Positions 17,085-25,785 of a stretch of 64,000 nucleotides of DNA are shown piece after piece. How positions within the stretch are numbered: position 1 is the stretch's first letter; the number at the start of each line of letters is the position of its first letter. The stretch is from contig CAVPDC010000014.1 of NCBI GenBank assembly GCA_963702595.1, positions 62,001-126,000 on the forward strand. Reading direction: 5' to 3'. Origin of the DNA: JALORV01 sp963702595 (GTDB lineage: Bacteria > Pseudomonadota > Gammaproteobacteria > Burkholderiales > Burkholderiaceae_F). A model generated the notes under the pieces. The model had not been told where the DNA came from. It was given only the letters and a program-made list of their open reading frames with translations, and searched no databases. A program made the translations under genes and the position numbers.

Positions 17085-17268
17085 CGTCCTCCTGCTAATG
17101 GCCGGTCTCCGGGCTGCAGGCCGGGCTCCGCGCCTTCCCACATCGGTCAGCGCCGATGCAGTGGCAAATGCGAAGCGTGCGCAGTACGCGCCTGCTTACC
17201 GTTGCGGGGGCAGCACAGGTTGAGTCGGACGTCGCAGCGTCCGCCTCCTGTTTCCCGTTTCACCGAGG
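17085..17268 (-). promoter_or_regulatory. Cobalamin (B12) riboswitch upstream of btuB
   Basis: On the minus strand the leader reads, in order: GAAACGGGAAACAGGAGGCG, then GTGCTGCCCCCGCAACGGTA (rc of about 17198-17217), then GCCACTGCATCGG, GTGGGAAGGCGCG (about 17130-17143) and the B12 box AGCCCGGAGACCGGCC (rc of 17100-17115). These are the hallmark conserved blocks of the AdoCbl riboswitch in the correct order and spacing. A GC-rich dyad lies between the B12 box and btuB and could act as the expression platform. The boundaries are estimates. B12 binding would reduce expression of btuBCD. Confidence 0.92.
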
Positions 17269-17375
17269 GCATTGCCGTCGGCACCATCAACGGCCGTAAG
17301 TCTAGCAACGGATTCCCCAACGGCAGCACCGCACTCCGGCGGATCACACGCCGCCCGCGGTGATACGATATTTGA

Positions 17376-17600
17376 ATGACCGAGGACTTCGATCTGCTCG
17401 CCGTAAAGCTCGCCGAACTGGCTCGGCTGGTGCAGTCCCTGCGGGCGGAAAACCAGCAACTGCGCGGCCAGCTGGTGACGTCGGGCGCAGAACTGGACTC
17501 AATGCGGACAAGAATCGATGAAGCCGGACGACGTATCGATCAGTTGATGGATCGCCTGCCGGCGGCATCGAGCGCTACGGAAGCCCCATGGAACACCTGA
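17376..17600 (+). CDS. Small coiled-coil protein, ZapB-like
   Basis: The 74-residue protein is almost entirely predicted coiled coil: VKLAELARLVQSLRAENQQL and the following region have heptad spacing of Leu/Val/Met. It overlaps the start of zapA by 13 bp, and small coiled-coil genes of this size commonly precede zapA in proteobacteria. By position and structure it is a candidate divisome coiled-coil protein of the ZapB type; sequence identity to ZapB is not obvious to me. There is no clear ribosome-binding site. A TACGAT box ends 6 bases before the ATG, suggesting a leaderless or near-leaderless transcript. Confidence 0.65.
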   Translation: MTEDFDLLAVKLAELARLVQSLRAENQQLRGQLVTSGAELDSMRTRIDEAGRRIDQLMDRLPAASSATEAPWNT

Positions 17601-17887
17601 CGGTCACGATACTGGAGCGGGAATACCGGCTTGCCTGCACGCCGGAAGAAAAGGATGCGTTGCTCAAGTGCGCATCCTATGTGGATGGCAAGATGCAGGC
17701 GATACGCTCCGCGGGCAAGGTGATGGGTGCAGACCGCGTCGCGGTGATGGCCGCGCTGCAGATCGCGCACGAACTGTTTTCAGCCAAGAATGCGGATGGG
17801 GTCGACGTCGGCGAACTGCGTCGGCGCGTGCGAGACCTGCTGCACACCTGTGACGAGGCGCTGCTGCCGCAAGAGAAGCTGTTCTGA
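17588..17887 (+). CDS. zapA: Cell division protein ZapA
   Basis: This FtsZ-associated protein bundles Z-ring filaments. The 99 residues start MEHLTVTILEREYRLACTPE, the typical ZapA N-terminal beta strands. These are followed by the helix ALLKCASYVDGKMQAIRSAG and the tetramerising C-terminal helix with VAVMAALQIAHELFSA. The start overlaps the coiled-coil gene. The 6S RNA gene follows downstream, the same zapA-ssrS order as in Escherichia coli. Confidence 0.92.
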   Translation: MEHLTVTILEREYRLACTPEEKDALLKCASYVDGKMQAIRSAGKVMGADRVAVMAALQIAHELFSAKNADGVDVGELRRRVRDLLHTCDEALLPQEKLF

Positions 17888-17920
17888 CATCGAGGCTCAC
17901 TTGCGAAGTGCGTGAAGGGC

Positions 17921-17926
17921 TAGAAT
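17921..17926 (+). promoter_or_regulatory. Candidate -10 element for 6S RNA precursor
   Basis: TAGAAT lies about 48 bases before the inferred mature 5' end of 6S RNA, with a weak upstream -35-like CACTTG. Transcription from here would give a precursor whose 5' leader includes a GCCGCCG/CGGCGGC hairpin at about 17941-17964. This is similar in principle to the long 6S precursor known from Escherichia coli. The promoter assignment is inference. Confidence 0.4.
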
Positions 17927-17973
17927 GAATTGGAATGTCCGCCGCCGGAAGGATCTGCGGCGGCCATGCAAGG

Positions 17974-18156
17974 TTTTCCCTGCGGTGTTCGCGCAAAGGT
18001 CTTTTCGTTCCTTGAACCTATGCGCTTTGCGCTAGGTTGCTGGGCTCGCGTCGTGGTGCGATCGGCACGCGTTTGCTGAACCTAAACGACGCGGCGAGCG
18101 ACCACCCTGAACCGATGGTTCAGGACATCAGGCCGGGCGGCACAGGCGGGGAATCA
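17974..18156 (+). ncRNA. ssrS: 6S RNA
   Basis: This regulatory RNA mimics an open promoter and binds sigma70 RNA polymerase holoenzyme. The candidate spans about 183 nt, like the 184-nt Escherichia coli RNA. The 5' strand TTCCCTGCGGTGTTCGC and the 3' strand GGCACAGGCGGGGAA form the closing stem. TGTTCGC near the 5' end is a recognisable conserved block. The hairpin CCCTGAACCGATGGTTCAGG, followed by ACATCAGGCCGGGCGGCA, aligns with the Escherichia coli CCTTGAACC..GGTTCAAGG and CCTGCGGCGGCA segments. It lies directly after zapA. The ends are estimates to within a few bases. Confidence 0.85.
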
Positions 18157-18367
18157 TTTCATGCTGGCGCCATCAGTACGGGCGCCGGTGCAGTCGGCGC
18201 CGGAGCGGCGTCAGTAGGGCGCCGCCGGTCCGGTGGCTCGCAGCCAGCCACTGCGTAAATGTTCGCCCGGCGACAACAACAATGAAACGTGACAGCGGCG
18301 GACCGCGCGTGCCTTCCCTACTTCGATCCCGGACGCAGGCCGCACCTGATTCGCGCGCCATCGCCGC

Positions 18368-18838
18368 ATGAACTACTGGTTGATGAAGTCCGAGCCCGAG
18401 GAGTGCTCGATCGACGACGCGCTGGCAGCGCCGAAGCACACGGTTCCATGGACCGGCGTCCGCAACTACCAGGCCCGCAACTTCATGCGCGAGCAGATGA
18501 AGCCGGGCGACGGCGTCCTGTTCTACCACTCGAGCTGCGCAGAGCCGGGCATCGCCGGCCTCGCCGAAGTTGCGAGCACGCCCTACCCCGATCCCACGCA
18601 GTTCGACCGTCGCAGCAAGTACTACGACGCGGCCTCGAAGCGCGAGGCGCCGCGCTGGTTGCTGGTCGACATCAAGGCCCGCCGCAAGACACGCCTGATC
18701 CCGATCAGCGAGCTGCGGTCTTATCCGCAACTGGCCGATATGGCGGTCCTGCGCCGCGGCAACCGCCTGTCGATCACGCCGGTGTCGGCAGACGAGTGGG
18801 TCTTCGTACGAGAAACCGTGTTGAAGGTTCGGCGCTGA
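18368..18838 (+). CDS. EVE domain-containing protein
   Basis: This 156-residue single-domain protein belongs to the PUA-like EVE family, related to thymocyte nuclear protein 1, whose members bind modified bases in nucleic acid. The signature starts at residue 3 (YWLMKSEPEECSIDD) and continues with WTGVRNYQARNFMREQMKPG and GVLFYHSSCAEPGIAGLAEV. The C-terminal part has the SADEW motif before the final strand. It lies downstream of the 6S RNA, and its stop overlaps the next gene (TGATG). The substrate is not known. Confidence 0.88.
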   Translation: MNYWLMKSEPEECSIDDALAAPKHTVPWTGVRNYQARNFMREQMKPGDGVLFYHSSCAEPGIAGLAEVASTPYPDPTQFDRRSKYYDAASKREAPRWLLVDIKARRKTRLIPISELRSYPQLADMAVLRRGNRLSITPVSADEWVFVRETVLKVRR

Positions 18839-19647
18839 TGGACATCGGCCTGATCATTGCCCTGCTCGCCCTCGGCGCTGCAACCGGATTCGCCGCTGGC
18901 CTCCTGGGAATCGGCGGCGGGATGCTGCTGGTGCCCTTCCTGACACTGCTCTTCACGTGGCGCCAGTATCCGCTCGAGCACATCGTGCACATGGCCATCG
19001 CCACGTCGCTGGCGACGATCCTGTTCACGTCACTGTCCTCGGTGCGTGCCCACAACAAGCGCGGCGCCGTACTCTGGCCGGTCGTCAAGATCCTGGCGCC
19101 CGGAATCCTGGTCGGCTCCCTGATTGGCGCCCAGATCGCCGGCCGCCTGCCGACGTTCTGGCTCTCGATGGTGTTCGCGGTCTTCGTCGGGTTCTCGGCG
19201 CTCCAGATGCTGCTCGACCGCAAGCCCAAGCCATCGCGCGAACTGCCAAAGGGCGCCGGGATGTTCGGCGTCGGCTCCGGGATCGGATTCATCTCCAGCC
19301 TGGTCGGGGCCGGCGGTGGATTCATCTCGGTGCCATTCATGGTCTGGAGCAACGTCAAGATCCACAACGCCGTAGCGACATCGGCCGCGCTGGGGTTCCC
19401 GATCGCCGCGGCCGGCACGATTGGCTACATCCTGGCCGGTCAGGGCGCGCCCGGACTCCCGCAGGGAACCGTCGGATTTGTCTATCTGCCGGCGCTCGCG
19501 ACGATCGCCGCCGCCAGCATGCTGACCGCCCCGCTCGGCGCCAGGGTGGCCCACTCGCTGGACACCAAGCCGCTGAAGCGGATCTTCGCCAGCCTGCTCT
19601 TCGTGCTGGCCGGCTACATGGCCTACAAAGGTTTCGCCGCCCTCTGA
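18838..19647 (+). CDS. TauE/SafE-family sulfite/organosulfonate exporter
   Basis: This inner-membrane transporter of 269 residues has about eight hydrophobic helices arranged as two similar halves. Each half carries a glycine-rich motif: FAAGLLGIGGGMLLVPFLTL near residue 18 and FISSLVGAGGGFISVPFMVW near residue 150. The family exports sulfite, sulfonates or similar anions; the substrate here cannot be told from sequence. ATG 18838 overlaps the EVE-gene stop, so the long frame upstream of it is disregarded. Confidence 0.87.
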   Translation: MDIGLIIALLALGAATGFAAGLLGIGGGMLLVPFLTLLFTWRQYPLEHIVHMAIATSLATILFTSLSSVRAHNKRGAVLWPVVKILAPGILVGSLIGAQIAGRLPTFWLSMVFAVFVGFSALQMLLDRKPKPSRELPKGAGMFGVGSGIGFISSLVGAGGGFISVPFMVWSNVKIHNAVATSAALGFPIAAAGTIGYILAGQGAPGLPQGTVGFVYLPALATIAAASMLTAPLGARVAHSLDTKPLKRIFASLLFVLAGYMAYKGFAAL

Positions 19648-19747
19648 CCCGCCGGTGGAATTGCCGCGGCACGGCAGCGCGAGCCGCCTTCCCGTCGCCA
19701 TCTGCGCGCCGCATAATGAGGCGCGCATTGGCGCTGGCGGAGCACAC

Positions 19748-20389
19748 ATGACGGCGAGTGAACAGGCGATCAGCGAAATCGGCGATCCGATGGTGCGCGA
19801 GCTCGCGACCCGCGGGCAGGTGCGCGCCTTTCCCAAGAACGCGGTCATCATCAACGAGGGGGACCGGGGCGACAGCCTGTACGTGATCCTTACGGGCCGG
19901 GTGAAGGTCTACGTTTCGGACGATGACGGGCGGGAGATGGTCCTGGACATCTACGGCCCGGGCGACTACGTCGGCGAAATGGCGCTCGACGGCCGGCCCC
20001 GCTCGGCCTCCGTGATGACGCTCGAACCGACGACGTGTTCCGTCGTCACCCGCGATGAGCTACGCAATGCGATCAGCGCCAACCCGGACATCGCGATGGC
20101 GCTGATTTCAACGCTGATCGACCGCGCGCGCATCGCCACCGACAACGTCAAGAACCTCGCCTTGATGGATGTCTACGGACGCGTCGCGCGCCTGCTGCTG
20201 TCGCTTGCCAAGGAGGATGGGGGCAAGCTCGTGGTGCCGGAGAAGATGACGCAGCAGGATATCGCCGACCGTGTCGGGGCATCGCGCGACATGATCAGCC
20301 GGATCTTCAAGGACCTGACGATCGGCGGCTACGTCACCATCGAGAACCGCACGATCACGATCCACCGCAAGCCGCCGGCGCGCTGGTGA
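19748..20389 (+). CDS. Crp/Fnr-family transcriptional regulator
   Basis: The 213-residue regulator has an N-terminal cyclic-nucleotide-binding-type domain (INEGDRGDSLYVILTGRVKV, residues about 36-55, and GDYVGEMALDGRPRSASV). A long dimerisation helix follows, and then a C-terminal winged helix with MTQQDIADRVGASRDMISRI. The N-terminus lacks the Cys cluster of FNR oxygen sensors, so it is a CRP-like or unassigned branch. ATG 19748 is chosen because upstream codons lack coding character. It could regulate its own region or act globally; no adjacent palindromic site was convincing. Confidence 0.85.
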   Translation: MTASEQAISEIGDPMVRELATRGQVRAFPKNAVIINEGDRGDSLYVILTGRVKVYVSDDDGREMVLDIYGPGDYVGEMALDGRPRSASVMTLEPTTCSVVTRDELRNAISANPDIAMALISTLIDRARIATDNVKNLALMDVYGRVARLLLSLAKEDGGKLVVPEKMTQQDIADRVGASRDMISRIFKDLTIGGYVTIENRTITIHRKPPARW

Positions 20390-20514
20390 TCGGTGGGCCG
20401 TTCCCGGCCCGTGAATTTTCATCGTTCTGCAGGCCGCAGCCTCGGCTGCGCCGCAAGCGACCATCGCCTACCGTGTGCTGACCGGGCTGAAACGCCCCGC
20501 ACACGGAGGCCGTC

Positions 20515-20730
20515 ATGCACGACCCGACCGCACTGCCCACTCCCCCTGTGGTCCGCAAGCCGCGCCCGGTGCGACACCGCCGCGAGCGCCGCCTGCCGCT
20601 CGGCCTGTTGCTGCTGACCGGCGCGGTCGCCGGCGCTGCCTTCATCTCCCTGATCGAGGCGCCGCTGCCCGAGGAAGTCGTGCTGGCTTCTCTCGAACGC
20701 GCCCTGGGAGGCGCCGGCCCGGCGCGTTGA
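20515..20730 (+). CDS. Small hypothetical protein with one membrane segment
   Basis: This 71-residue ORF is preceded by GGAGG six bases before the ATG. It has a Pro/Arg-rich basic N-terminal region (about 28 residues), one hydrophobic segment LGLLLLTGAVAGAAFISLIE (residues about 29-48) and a short tail. The basic N-terminus and single helix suggest a small inner-membrane protein. A perfect dyad CTGCGGC/GCCGCAG lies 25 bp after the stop. I cannot assign a family, and it could be spurious. Confidence 0.45.
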   Translation: MHDPTALPTPPVVRKPRPVRHRRERRLPLGLLLLTGAVAGAAFISLIEAPLPEEVVLASLERALGGAGPAR

Positions 20731-20870
20731 TAGCCGCGGCCGGCCGTTGTCGAATCTGCGGCATTTCCGCCGCAGAAGACGCCGCTGCCGCTGCCGCCGC
20801 GCCCGCCTAAAGTGACCAAACAAACCGGCGCGGGCCCACTTTCGTCCCGCAGCCCCGCAAGGAGACCCGC

Positions 20871-21431
20871 ATGACCGACCAGATCATCGTGACGCCCTAC
20901 GACCCCGCCTGGCCCGCGCGCTTCCGCATCGAGTCCCAGTTGATCCACATTGCACTCGCCGACCTCGCTCCCGCCATCGAGCACATCGGCAGCACCTCGG
21001 TGCCCGGATTGGCGGCCAAGCCGGTCATCGACATGCTGGTCGGCGTCCGCTCCCTCACCGAGTTCGAGCGGCACTACGAACGGCTCTGCATCTACGGCTA
21101 CGAGTACATCCCCGAGTACGAGCGGGTGCTGCCGGATCGCCGCTTCTTCAAGCGCGTCGTGCGCGGCGTGCGCACGCATCACGTGCATGTCGTCGAACTG
21201 AACGGCCTGTACTGGAAACGCTACCTGAAGTTCCGCGACAGCCTGCGCGCCGATGGCTGGCTGGCCGCGCGCTATGCCGAACTGAAGCGACGCCTCGCGG
21301 CGCGCTTCCGCTTCGATCGCGACGCCTACACCAATGGCAAGACCGGCTTCGTCGAGGCCGTGCTGGCAATGCCCCGGCGCGAATCCGGGCGCAGGGCCGA
21401 ACTCAGGCCGCAGTTCGCCTTTGCGGCGTGA
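20871..21431 (+). CDS. GrpB/UPF0157 family protein
   Basis: This 186-residue protein of the nucleotidyltransferase-fold GrpB family has signatures VTPYDPAWPARFRIE, EHIGSTSVPGLAAKPVIDML near residue 40 and the histidines of THHVHVVE near residue 103. AAGGAG lies before the ATG. A minority of relatives are fused to CoaE, but this one is free-standing. Its last 29 bp overlap the 3' end of the malonyl-CoA synthetase gene on the opposite strand. The molecular function is not established for the family. Confidence 0.87.
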   Translation: MTDQIIVTPYDPAWPARFRIESQLIHIALADLAPAIEHIGSTSVPGLAAKPVIDMLVGVRSLTEFERHYERLCIYGYEYIPEYERVLPDRRFFKRVVRGVRTHHVHVVELNGLYWKRYLKFRDSLRADGWLAARYAELKRRLAARFRFDRDAYTNGKTGFVEAVLAMPRRESGRRAELRPQFAFAA

Positions 21432-22990
21432 AGGTGGACTTGTAGCGCTCGCGCAGTACGTTCTTCTGCACCTTGCCCATCGTGTTGCGCGGCAGATCCT
21501 CGACCACGAACACCCGCTTGGGTACTTTGATAGTTCGCGATCTTTCCCTTGAGCCTGTCAACGATGTCAGAGGCGTCGATCGCGCCGGTCCTGCGCGGGA
21601 CCACGACCGCGGCGACGGCTTCGCCGAAGTCGGGGTGCGGCAGCCCGATGACCGCGGACTCGACCACGTTGGGCATTTCGTCGATATAGCCCTCGATCTC
21701 CTTCGGGTAGACGTTGTAACCGCCGGAAATGATCAGGTCCTTGGAGCGACCCACAAGCGTCAGGTAGCCGTCGGGCACGTTCTTCCCGCCGAAGTGGCCG
21801 ACGTCGCCCGTCTTGAACCAGCCGTCGGCGGTGAACTCCTCGGCGGTCTTCTCCGGCATGCGCCAGTAACCCGCGAAGACATTCGGCCCACGCACCTGGA
21901 CATTGCCCACCTCACCGACCGCGCACGCCTTCCCGTCATCGCGCACGACCCGCACGTCCACGCCGGGCAGCGGCAGGCCCACGGTGCCGGCGATACGCGC
22001 ACCCTGGGCAGCCAGGTAGGGGTTGGAAACCAGCATCACCGTCTCGGACATGCCGTAGCGCTCGAGGATGCGGTGGCCGGTGCGCTGCTCGAACTCGCGG
22101 TGGGTTTCGGCGAGCAACGGCGCCGAGCCCGAGATGAAGAGTCGCATGTTCGCGCAACGCGCCCGGTCGAAGGTGGGCTCGGCGAGCAGTCGCGTGTAGT
22201 ACGTCGGCACGCCCATGAAGACCGTGGAACGGGGCAGCCGCTCCAGCACCTGTGCGGCATCGAACTTAGGCAGCAGCAGCGTCTTGGCGCCCGCCAGCAG
22301 CGCCGCATGCGACGCCACGAAGAGGCCGTGCACGTGAAAGAGCGGCAGCGCATGCAGCAGGACGTCCTGCCGCCCCGCCGCGCGCTCGGCCGCGAAGCCC
22401 CAGTACTCGTCCAGCGTCAGCGCGTTCGCAGTCAGATTTCGATGCGACAGCATCGCGCCTTTGCTACGGCCTGTCGTGCCCGACGTGTAGAGAATCGCGG
22501 CGAGATCGCTCGGCGCGCATTGACGCGTCGCAAAGGCGTCGGCATAAGGCGCGGCGGCCTGCAGCAGCGTGCCGTCGCGCGCGTCGCCGAGGGTATGCAG
22601 ATGGCGGCACTTCGCCCGCCTGGCGAGCGGCTCGATCTCGGCCCGACGGGCCGGAGTACAGACCAAGACGTCAGGCTGCGCATCCGACAGGAAGTACTCG
22701 ATCTCCGCCTGCTGGTAAGCCGTGTTGAGCGGCAGGTAGACGAGGCCGGCCCGCAGCGTCGCCAGATACAGCATCAGGCACTCGGGAGACTTCTCCACCT
22801 GCACCGCGACTCGCGCGCCCGCCGGGAGGCGCAGCGCGGCCAGCCAGTTGGCGATGCGCCCGCTGGCGTGATGCAGGTCGCGCCAGCTGTAGATCAGGCC
22901 ATCGGCCGTCTCGATGCAGGCTGAATCGAGATCGGCCGGGAATCGACGCTCGACCAGCGCGTAGAAGTTGGAGTTGTCCGGAGAATTCAT
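21403..22990 (-). pseudogene. matB: Malonyl-CoA synthetase, frameshifted near the C-terminus
   Basis: This AMP-forming acyl-CoA synthetase activates malonate to malonyl-CoA. Motifs are intact for most of its length: the P-loop-like LYTSGTTGRSKGAM near residue 165, RYGMSETVMLVSNP and WFKTGDVG, plus GRSKDLIISGGYNVYPKEIE. One extra base at about 21531 shifts the frame at KIANY: removing it restores NFKVPKRVFVVEDLPRNTMG and then KVQKNVLRERYKSTF with a stop at 21403-21405. Unrepaired, the frame runs on to 21326 with unrelated residues and loses the catalytic lysine of the NTMGKVQK motif. It is either a true pseudogene or an assembly error. It is the last gene of the tctC-ech-matB operon. Confidence 0.85.
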
Positions 22991-23041
22991 CGGCGGCCCT
23001 GACGCGTTAATGGGTCTCGAGGTTGTCGGAGCGCCGTCGTG

Positions 23042-23827
23042 CTAACGACCAGTGAAGCGCGGCGGCCGCTTGGAAACGAATGCGGCGACCCCTTCCCGAT
23101 AGTCCTCCGACTCGAGAAAGGCAAAGCTGGCGTCGAGTTCCTGTTCGGTGTAGCGACCACCGTTGGCCGCCAGGCGCCGAATGTGGATCTTGTTCTCCCG
23201 GGCCGCACGCGGCGATCCGGACGCCACGCGCGCCAGGCAGTCGTGCACTTCCTGCTCGAAGCGTTCGGCCGATACCGACCGCGTAATCAGACCGCGCGCC
23301 GCCGCCTCACGCGCGTCGAACAGCCGGCCCTCCAGCAACAGTTCCGCTACGACGCCCGCCCCGACCAGCCGCAGCAGCGGCACGAGCTCGGGCAGCGCGA
23401 AAGGAAAGCCGATGCGGCCAACCGGCGCGCCGATTCTTGCGTTGTCGGCCGCGATACGCAGATCACACGCGACCGCCACCTCGAGCCCGCCGCCGACACA
23501 GACACCCTCGATCGCCGCCACCACCGGCACCGGGCACGCCGCGATCGCCGAGAGCGCGTTGGCGATGGTCTCCAGGTGGTAACGGCGGCCGCTGGCCGCG
23601 TCGCCGCGGACACGTTCGAACTCGTCGATGTCGGCGCCGGCCGCGAAGTTGTGCCCCGCGCCCCGCACGACGACCACGCGCAGCTCCGGCGCTTCGACGA
23701 ACGCGGTGAACGTGCGCGCAAGCGCCTGCCACATCGATTCGCTGATCGCATTGAGCTTGCCGGGCGAATTGAGCGTGACCGTGGCGATACCACCTGTCAC
23801 TGTGACGTGTACCGACCCTGAATCCAC
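23042..23827 (-). CDS. Enoyl-CoA hydratase/isomerase family protein
   Basis: This 261-residue crotonase-fold enzyme is likely active on a CoA thioester produced or consumed with the adjacent malonyl-CoA synthetase. Oxyanion-hole motifs are present: AGHNFAAGADIDEFE near residue 60 and VVAAIEGVCVGGGLEVAVAC near residue 105, with GAPVGRIGFPF following. The start is taken as GTG at 23827, 11 bp after the upstream stop and just before the first beta strand VHVTVTGGIATVTLN. The actual substrate cannot be inferred. It is intact, unlike both operon partners. Confidence 0.85.
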   Translation of the reverse strand: MDSGSVHVTVTGGIATVTLNSPGKLNAISESMWQALARTFTAFVEAPELRVVVVRGAGHNFAAGADIDEFERVRGDAASGRRYHLETIANALSAIAACPVPVVAAIEGVCVGGGLEVAVACDLRIAADNARIGAPVGRIGFPFALPELVPLLRLVGAGVVAELLLEGRLFDAREAAARGLITRSVSAERFEQEVHDCLARVASGSPRAARENKIHIRRLAANGGRYTEQELDASFAFLESEDYREGVAAFVSKRPPRFTGR

Positions 23828-23838
23828 GGGCGTTCCGA

Positions 23839-24811
23839 TCAGTCGAGTTTGGCCCCGGAACTCTTCGTGACGGCGGCCCAGCGCTTGATCTCGCTCTTCA
23901 GGAACTTCGCGAAGTCCTGCTGTGACATCGTCGCCGTGTCGGAGCCGTTGCCGGCCCACACGTCCTTGAGTTCGGGCGAGGTGACCGCCTTGACCACTTC
24001 GGCATGCATGCGATCGAGAATCGGCTGCGGCGTGCCCTTCACGCCCCAGATGCCGTACCAGGTCGACACGACGTAATCGGGCATGCCGACTTCGGCCGTC
24101 GTCGGCACATTCGGGAACGCCGGCGAGCGCTTCGGCGCGGCGACCGCAAGCGCCTTGATCCGGCCGGCACGGATGTGCTGTGCCGACGAGCCCAGTCCAT
24201 CGAACATCATGTCGACATTGCCTGCGATCAGGTCCTGCAGGGCGGGGCCGGCACCCCGGTACGGGATGTGCACGATGAAGGTGTTGCTCTGCTGCTTGAA
24301 CAGCTCGCCCGCGAGATGGTGCGACGTGCCGTTGCCGGCCGAGGCGTAATTGAGCTTGCCGGGGTTGGCGCGCAGCAGTGTCATGAACGCCTTGAAATCA
24401 TCGACCTTCACCCGGCCGGGATTGATCACGACGATCTGCGGCGGATTGGCGATCACCGTCAGCGGAACCAGGTCGGTCTCGATGTTGTAGTCGAGCTTCG
24501 GGTAAAAGCTCGGCGCGATCGCATGGTGCACGGCACCGACAAAGAAGGTGTAGCCGTCCGGCGCGGCCTTCGCTGCGATCGAAGCGCCTACCGTGCCGCC
24601 CGCCCCGCCGCGGTTATCGATGATCACCTGCCGGCCGAGCTGCTTCGACAGTTGCGCCGACAGCGGTCGCGCGAAGGCATCGGTACCCGCCGCCCGGCGG
24701 GAACGGAACGATCAGCGTGATCGGCTTGTTCGGCCAGGTCTGGGCCTGGGCCGGCGCTGCGGTCATCAGGCCGGTCACAAGCGCGGCGATTAACAGGGCA
24801 CGAGGTTGCAA
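23839..24811 (-). pseudogene. Bug-family (TctC) tripartite tricarboxylate transporter binding protein, frameshifted
   Basis: This is a periplasmic solute receptor. It starts with TTG at 24811, preceded by AAGGAG, giving a signal peptide that ends APAQAQ and then TWPNKPITLIVPFPPGGG. At this point an extra G in the run at 24686-24688 breaks the frame; removing it gives TDAFARPLSAQLSKQLGRQV and then IIDNRGGAGGTVGASIAAKA, the canonical Bug sequence. The rest, to 23839, is intact (PDGYTFFVGAVHHAIAPS, FIVHIPYRGAGPALQDLIAG). The two parts now appear as separate ORFs. It is the first gene of the operon with the hydratase and matB genes; no TctAB membrane genes are nearby. Confidence 0.85.
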
Positions 24812-24892
24812 TGGAGTCTCCTTGGCAGTGGATGGCGCTGCGCTCTGTCGGCGCATGCGGTGAATGCACGTCCCGCAAGCGGGAACGTAACT

Positions 24893-25705
24893 CTATCGTT
24901 TTGCGGCCGCTGGCGGCGGGATTCCGCGCCGCTGCAGCACCACGAAGCCGGCAATGCCAATCAGCACCATCGGCAGCGACAGCCATTGCCCGGCCGAGAG
25001 GCCCAACGGCATGGCGCCATACAGCGCCTCGGGTTCACGGAACACCTCGCCGACGATGCGCAGCACGCCATAGGCAATCAGGAATAGGAAGCCGACCGTT
25101 CCGAGGGGCCGGGGACGTCGCGAGTAGATCCAGAGGATCGCAAAGAGCAACAAGCCTTCCAGTGCGAACTGGTACAGCTGCGAAGGATGACGCGGCAGCC
25201 GGTCGGCCTGCGGGAAAACCATGGCCCATGGCAGCGCCGGGTCCGCGACGCGTCCCCACAACTCACCGTTGATGAAGTTGCCGATGCGGCCGGCTGCGAG
25301 CCCGAGCGGCACCAGCGGCACGAGGAAGTCCGCCACCGTCAGGAAGGACTTTCCGCGCTTTCGTGCGAACCACGCCATCGCGAGAATCACGCCGAGGATG
25401 CCGCCATGCGAGGCCATGCCGCCCTTCCACACGGCGAAAATCTCGAGCGGATGGGAGAGGTAGTACGAAAGCGGCCCGTAGAAGATGACGTGGCCGAGCC
25501 GGCCGCCGACGATGACGCCGACCATGCCGTAGAACAGCAGGTCATCGACGTCCTGCGAACTCATGCCGCGCCAGGTCTCGCGCGCGCGCAGTTTGCCGAG
25601 CACGAGGAAGAGCGCGAAGCCGATCAGGTACATCAGGCCGTACCAGCGGATGGTGAGCGGTCCGATCTCGAACGCGATGGGGCTCAGGTTGTGGACGTAG
25701 GGCAC
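24893..25705 (-). CDS. lgt: Prolipoprotein diacylglyceryl transferase
   Basis: This inner-membrane enzyme transfers diacylglycerol from phosphatidylglycerol to the lipobox Cys of prolipoproteins. The 270 residues have about seven membrane helices. The signatures are IRWYGLMYLIGFALFL near residue 19, GGMASHGGILGVILAMAWFA, and the family motif GLAAGRIGNFINGELWGRVA near residue 140. It is divergent from ilvD across an 80-bp shared promoter region, a conserved pairing in betaproteobacteria. Confidence 0.95.
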   Translation of the reverse strand: MPYVHNLSPIAFEIGPLTIRWYGLMYLIGFALFLVLGKLRARETWRGMSSQDVDDLLFYGMVGVIVGGRLGHVIFYGPLSYYLSHPLEIFAVWKGGMASHGGILGVILAMAWFARKRGKSFLTVADFLVPLVPLGLAAGRIGNFINGELWGRVADPALPWAMVFPQADRLPRHPSQLYQFALEGLLLFAILWIYSRRPRPLGTVGFLFLIAYGVLRIVGEVFREPEALYGAMPLGLSAGQWLSLPMVLIGIAGFVVLQRRGIPPPAAAKR

Positions 25706-25785
25706 GGATCGTTTCCTGCAGCAGGTGGCACCAGGCGTTGGCCTATTATTGCCCGAAGCCTCTCACACTCCAGCAAAGCCCCGCC

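Noticed and set aside
19748..20389. Assignment of the Crp/Fnr regulator as the oxygen sensor FNR
   Set aside because: The N-terminal cysteines needed for the [4Fe-4S] cluster are missing.
21473..22924. A 483-codon plus-strand frame opposite matB
   Set aside because: Antisense shadow: it is composed of the complement of matB codons and has no recognisable domain.
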